Origin: Stieleria bergensis
GTDB lineage: Bacteria > Planctomycetota > Planctomycetia > Pirellulales > Pirellulaceae
NCBI GenBank assembly: GCA_007745635.1
Contig: CP036272.1
Span: 124,001-188,000 of the forward strand
Length of the DNA stretch: 64,000 bases
Direction: 5' to 3'
The position numbers and the translations under genes are program-made. Positions 61,521-64,000 of the stretch are shown here, piece by piece. Numbering within the stretch: the stretch's first letter is position 1; the number at the start of each line of letters is the position of its first letter. The notes beneath the pieces were generated by a model. The model was not told the origin of the DNA, searched no databases, and worked only from the letters and a program-made list of their open reading frames with translations.

Positions 61521-62330
61521 TTAGTCCTCGATCGGAGTTTCCTTGTTGCCATCGCGAATGAATGGCTTGCGGGTCTGTTCACCTTGCGCGGGCTCAAGAT
61601 TCCGAACCCAAATGTTGCGAAAGCGAACGGGGTTGCCGTGGTCTTGCAGTTGCAGCGGTCCCTTTTCAGGATGCTTGGTGTACTTGGGAGGACGATTGTA
61701 AGGAGTGTCCCCTTTTAGTTCGAAGTGATTCAAAATCACGACGCCGTTGTGGATGGCAGTCATGTACGCAGGCGACTGAAGTGATCCATCGTCGTTGAAC
61801 TTGGGAGCGGTCCAAAGGACATCGTAGGTGTTCCACTGTCCTGGCGGACGCATGGCGTTTGCCATCGGAGGGGTTTGTTTGTAGATCGCGCCCGCTTGTC
61901 CATCGTGGTAGGTTTCGTTGTCGTAGGAATCCAGGATTTGGATTTCATAGATGCCCATCAGGAACAGTCCACTGTTGCCACGGCCTTGGCCTTTGCCCTT
62001 CGGTGGTGTCGGAGCTGACCATTCAATGTGCACATGGCAATCACCGAAGGTTTCTTTGGAGACAACGGGGCCTTTGCCGGCGATCATATCGCCCTCTTCG
62101 ATCGTCCAGCGTTCACCGTTTTTCCAGTGCGATAAGTCGGTGCCGTCGAACAGCACAATCGCATCGCTGGGCGGATCAGCTGCTGTAGCGCCGGGGGTGA
62201 CGATGGCAGGTTTTTTCCAGGTGATGCCGTTTAGATATTCACCAGCTTGGGCAGCGGCGCATGAAATCGTGGTTGCAACAAGAGCGGCGCCAGCCAAGCA
62301 TTGGCGTAGCGTACAGAATGATTTTTTCAT
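61521..62330 (-). CDS. DUF1080 family protein (3-keto-disaccharide hydrolase domain)
   Basis: 269 residues from ATG 62330, which opens on a signal peptide (MKKSFCTLRQCLAGAALVATTISCAAAQA). The mature domain is a concanavalin-like beta-sandwich typical of DUF1080: IVLFDGTDLSHWKN, RWTIEEGDMIAGKGPVVSKETFGDCHVHIEWSAP, GNSGLFLMGIYEIQILDSYDNETYHDGQAGAIYKQTPP, then PGQWNTYDVLWTAPKFN and PVRFRNIWVRNLE. Members of this family include enzymes proposed to cleave 3-keto-disaccharides, and the fold also occurs in carbohydrate-binding proteins. It is predicted to be exported. Isolated leftward gene, followed by palindromic repeats. Confidence 0.93.
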   Translation of the reverse strand: MKKSFCTLRQCLAGAALVATTISCAAAQAGEYLNGITWKKPAIVTPGATAADPPSDAIVLFDGTDLSHWKNGERWTIEEGDMIAGKGPVVSKETFGDCHVHIEWSAPTPPKGKGQGRGNSGLFLMGIYEIQILDSYDNETYHDGQAGAIYKQTPPMANAMRPPGQWNTYDVLWTAPKFNDDGSLQSPAYMTAIHNGVVILNHFELKGDTPYNRPPKYTKHPEKGPLQLQDHGNPVRFRNIWVRNLEPAQGEQTRKPFIRDGNKETPIED

Positions 62331-62425
62331 TGGAAATTTAGCGTCACAGTAATGTGGGGAAAGCAATGTTCACCCACATTATGGTCACTGAGCAACGCGA
62401 ACACAAACCGTCACCAGGAAGACCC

Positions 62426-63760
62426 TTATTCATGACGCAGGGCGTCAATTGGATTCATCCGAGCCGCCCGAATCGCTGGGTACAGGCCACTGGCTAGACC
62501 GACGAGCATGGCAATCACGACGGCCAGCGGAATCGTTTCGTACACGATTGTCGGTTTTGCTTCACGAATGACCTCCGGCAGGGCAGCGAACTTGTCGGGG
62601 AACACTTCCTGCACCACATAGATTAGCGCCTGATACATCCAAGGCCCCAGGAAGCCCAGCAGAATCCCGGCAGCGGCGCCAGCGGCACTCAGCACGATGG
62701 TTTCCACCAAGAACTGGCGAATGATGTCGCTTCGTTTGGCACCGAGGGCGCGGCGGACACCAATTTCACGCGTTCGCTCGGTCACACTGGCCAACATGAT
62801 GTTCATGATGCCAATCCCGCCGACGATCAATGAGATACAGGCGATCAGGATTCCAATTCCCAAAAACATCATCCGCAAGTTGCGAGCTTGTTCAAGCAGT
62901 TCAAGCGGAACAACCACAGCGACATCACCCATCTCTTGGTGAGCGTCGTTAAGGAGATTTTCAATCAATTTGGCGCTGCTACGCACTTCTTTGACGCTGC
63001 CAACCTGTAGCGTGATTTGATTCAGTTCCATGATTTCAACTTGGAACTGTCCGCTACGGCGAGTGACAATGGTGTCGCCGATCCGTTTCTGTAAGGTTTG
63101 AATCGGAACATAGACGTCTGCGGAGAAGTCCTGTGAATCCAGCGAACCGCCAATGGCCGCCGAAGGATTGCGAGGTTCAAGAACACCGACGATTCGGTAG
63201 TAATCTTTGCTTTCGGGAACGTAGATTCGTTTGCCGAGCGGTTCTTCATAGGGAAACAGGAGACTGGCAACGCCTGCGGAGACCACACAGACGGTATCGC
63301 TGCGAACACAATCGGGGTCGGTGATAAATCGACCACCACGCTCGCGTATCTTTAATGCGTTGACGTCGGTGTAGCCTGGTGTGCAGCCAACCAAGCGGCC
63401 ATCAACGACTCGATCGCGAAACGTGAACTGGCGTCGGATTTCTCGAATCGGAATGGCGGCCTTGATCGTGGGCACGGAGGACAGGATGCGATCCAGGTCA
63501 CTGCGCAGTAAGCCATACTTGCTGGCGCGCATGCCGGCGAGCTTTTCCTCTGGTGGCTTTTGGCTGCGGACGATGATCGTGTTGGCACCAAGCGATTCGA
63601 TTTGCTTTTGTACTTGGTCACTGGCGCCTTGGCTGATCGCTGTTAGCACGATGACAGCCCAGACACCGATCAAGATGCCTAGCATCGTCAGCCCCGTCCG
63701 CAGAGGGTGCAAGGCCAGGCTCTTGACGCCTAATCCGAAGGTGCGAATCCAGAGCAACAT
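62426..63760 (-). CDS. ABC transporter permease, MacB/FtsX-like
   Basis: 444 residues from ATG 63760. Inner-membrane permease with a MacB periplasmic core and an FtsX domain: LHPLRTGLTMLGILIGVWAVIVLTAISQGASDQVQKQIESLGANTIIV at the N-terminus (first membrane segment followed by the core), then a beta-rich periplasmic part, and three C-terminal membrane segments with IVGGIGIMNIMLASVTERTREIGVRRALGAKRSDIIRQFLVETIVLSAAGAAAGILLGF. It works with the ATPase encoded immediately upstream, one base away (stop 63762, start 63760). MacB-type pairs export small molecules or lipoproteins; the cargo is unknown. Confidence 0.94.
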   Translation of the reverse strand: MLLWIRTFGLGVKSLALHPLRTGLTMLGILIGVWAVIVLTAISQGASDQVQKQIESLGANTIIVRSQKPPEEKLAGMRASKYGLLRSDLDRILSSVPTIKAAIPIREIRRQFTFRDRVVDGRLVGCTPGYTDVNALKIRERGGRFITDPDCVRSDTVCVVSAGVASLLFPYEEPLGKRIYVPESKDYYRIVGVLEPRNPSAAIGGSLDSQDFSADVYVPIQTLQKRIGDTIVTRRSGQFQVEIMELNQITLQVGSVKEVRSSAKLIENLLNDAHQEMGDVAVVVPLELLEQARNLRMMFLGIGILIACISLIVGGIGIMNIMLASVTERTREIGVRRALGAKRSDIIRQFLVETIVLSAAGAAAGILLGFLGPWMYQALIYVVQEVFPDKFAALPEVIREAKPTIVYETIPLAVVIAMLVGLASGLYPAIRAARMNPIDALRHE

Positions 63761-63761
63761 C

Positions 63762-64000
63762 TTAGAGGTTGGCCTCTTTTACGAGCTGTGCGACGGTTTC
63801 GCGTTGGGTTTCGCGAGCCGCTTGGCGGACTGCTGGTGAGTTGACATCGTCACGATGCAATTTGCCGTCTTTGAGACGCACGACTCGTTTGGCCCGTTCG
63901 GCAACATCATCTTCGTGAGTGACCAAAATGATCGTTCGGCCTTCGTCGTTGAGCTCGTCAAAGATCGTCAGAATCTCTTCGGTTGTGACTGAGTCCAAGT
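63762..64000 (-). CDS. ABC transporter ATP-binding protein, C-terminal part (partial)
   Basis: The frame is open through the right edge, so the protein starts outside the window. Visible are NLDSVTTEEILTIFDELNDEGRTIILVTHEDDVAERAKRVVRLKDGKLHRDD, which includes the region just after the Walker B/D-loop and the switch His in ILVTHE. The Walker A and signature motifs lie outside the window. It is of the LolD/MacB type. The stop lies one base before the permease start, so the two are co-translated. The remaining C-terminal 30 residues are a short charged tail. Confidence 0.93.
   Translation of the reverse strand, partial: LDSVTTEEILTIFDELNDEGRTIILVTHEDDVAERAKRVVRLKDGKLHRDDVNSPAVRQAARETQRETVAQLVKEANL

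Noticed and set aside
1-64000. tRNA, rRNA or phage genes
   Set aside because: No T-loop/anticodon patterns, rRNA-like stretches or phage structural or integrase genes were recognised by eye. A dedicated search could still find a missed small RNA.

Overview
The window reads as chromosomal DNA of a planctomycete, most likely the Pirellulales (Rhodopirellula-like) lineage. The basis is the gene families: DUF1552 and DUF1592-type paired genes, DUF1501 with a PSD1/planctomycete-cytochrome protein, a DUF1559 pseudopilin, a DUF1080 protein, FGly sulfatases, a planctomycete-type ECF sigma factor beside a Ser/Thr kinase, and many exported proteins known mainly from this phylum. Base composition looks moderate in GC and Shine-Dalgarno sequences are mostly weak. 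No tRNA, rRNA, CRISPR array or prophage was seen. The only mobile DNA is a decayed IS66-type remnant.

Layout. 1-8.6 kb: end of an SF1 helicase, a large secreted alpha/beta hydrolase with two hydrolase-like halves, a pseudopilin plus a coupled small membrane protein, the IS66 remnant, a second secreted hydrolase, and a SulP anion transporter. 9.1-13.4 kb: a lipoprotein, a DeaD-like RNA helicase and a thioredoxin-like lipoprotein. 13.6-19.2 kb is a signalling block: an ECF sigma factor, a transmembrane Ser/Thr kinase whose outer part resembles a TAXI solute-binding protein, and a REC-GGDEF-EAL protein. 19.3-23.7 kb: a sulfatase converging on two exported proteins of unknown function. 24.8-30.3 kb: a sigma-70 factor carrying an N-terminal DNA-binding helix-turn-helix, converging on a 1238-residue FHA/coiled-coil/membrane protein. 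31-33.5 kb: a DksA/TraR-type zinc-finger protein and an HtrA-like protease.

33.6-38.0 kb holds a three-gene leftward cassette: ATP-grasp enzyme, fold-type-I PLP enzyme, LysA/ODC-type PLP decarboxylase. I infer an undescribed amino-acid-derived small-molecule pathway. 38.3-42.0 kb is a DUF1592/DUF1552 pair. 42.2-47.3 kb is core metabolism: sua5, rph, argF and argB leftward, proC rightward. 47.4-51.2 kb: a DUF1569 protein and two helical-repeat proteins. 51.5-54 kb: two ATGA-coupled transsulfuration enzymes, the first of plant CGS type. 54-57.3 kb: an arylsulfatase and a lactate-permease-family transporter. 57.5-62.3 kb: DUF1501, PSD1 and DUF1080 genes. 62.4-64 kb: a MacB-like ABC permease and the end of its ATPase.

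Two classes of short palindromes recur between genes, one built on GTGCTTGCAC and one on TTAGC-TTCG-GCTAA. They look like lineage-specific intergenic repeats, some placed where terminators would be. Functions are assigned from motifs read by eye; no database search was possible.
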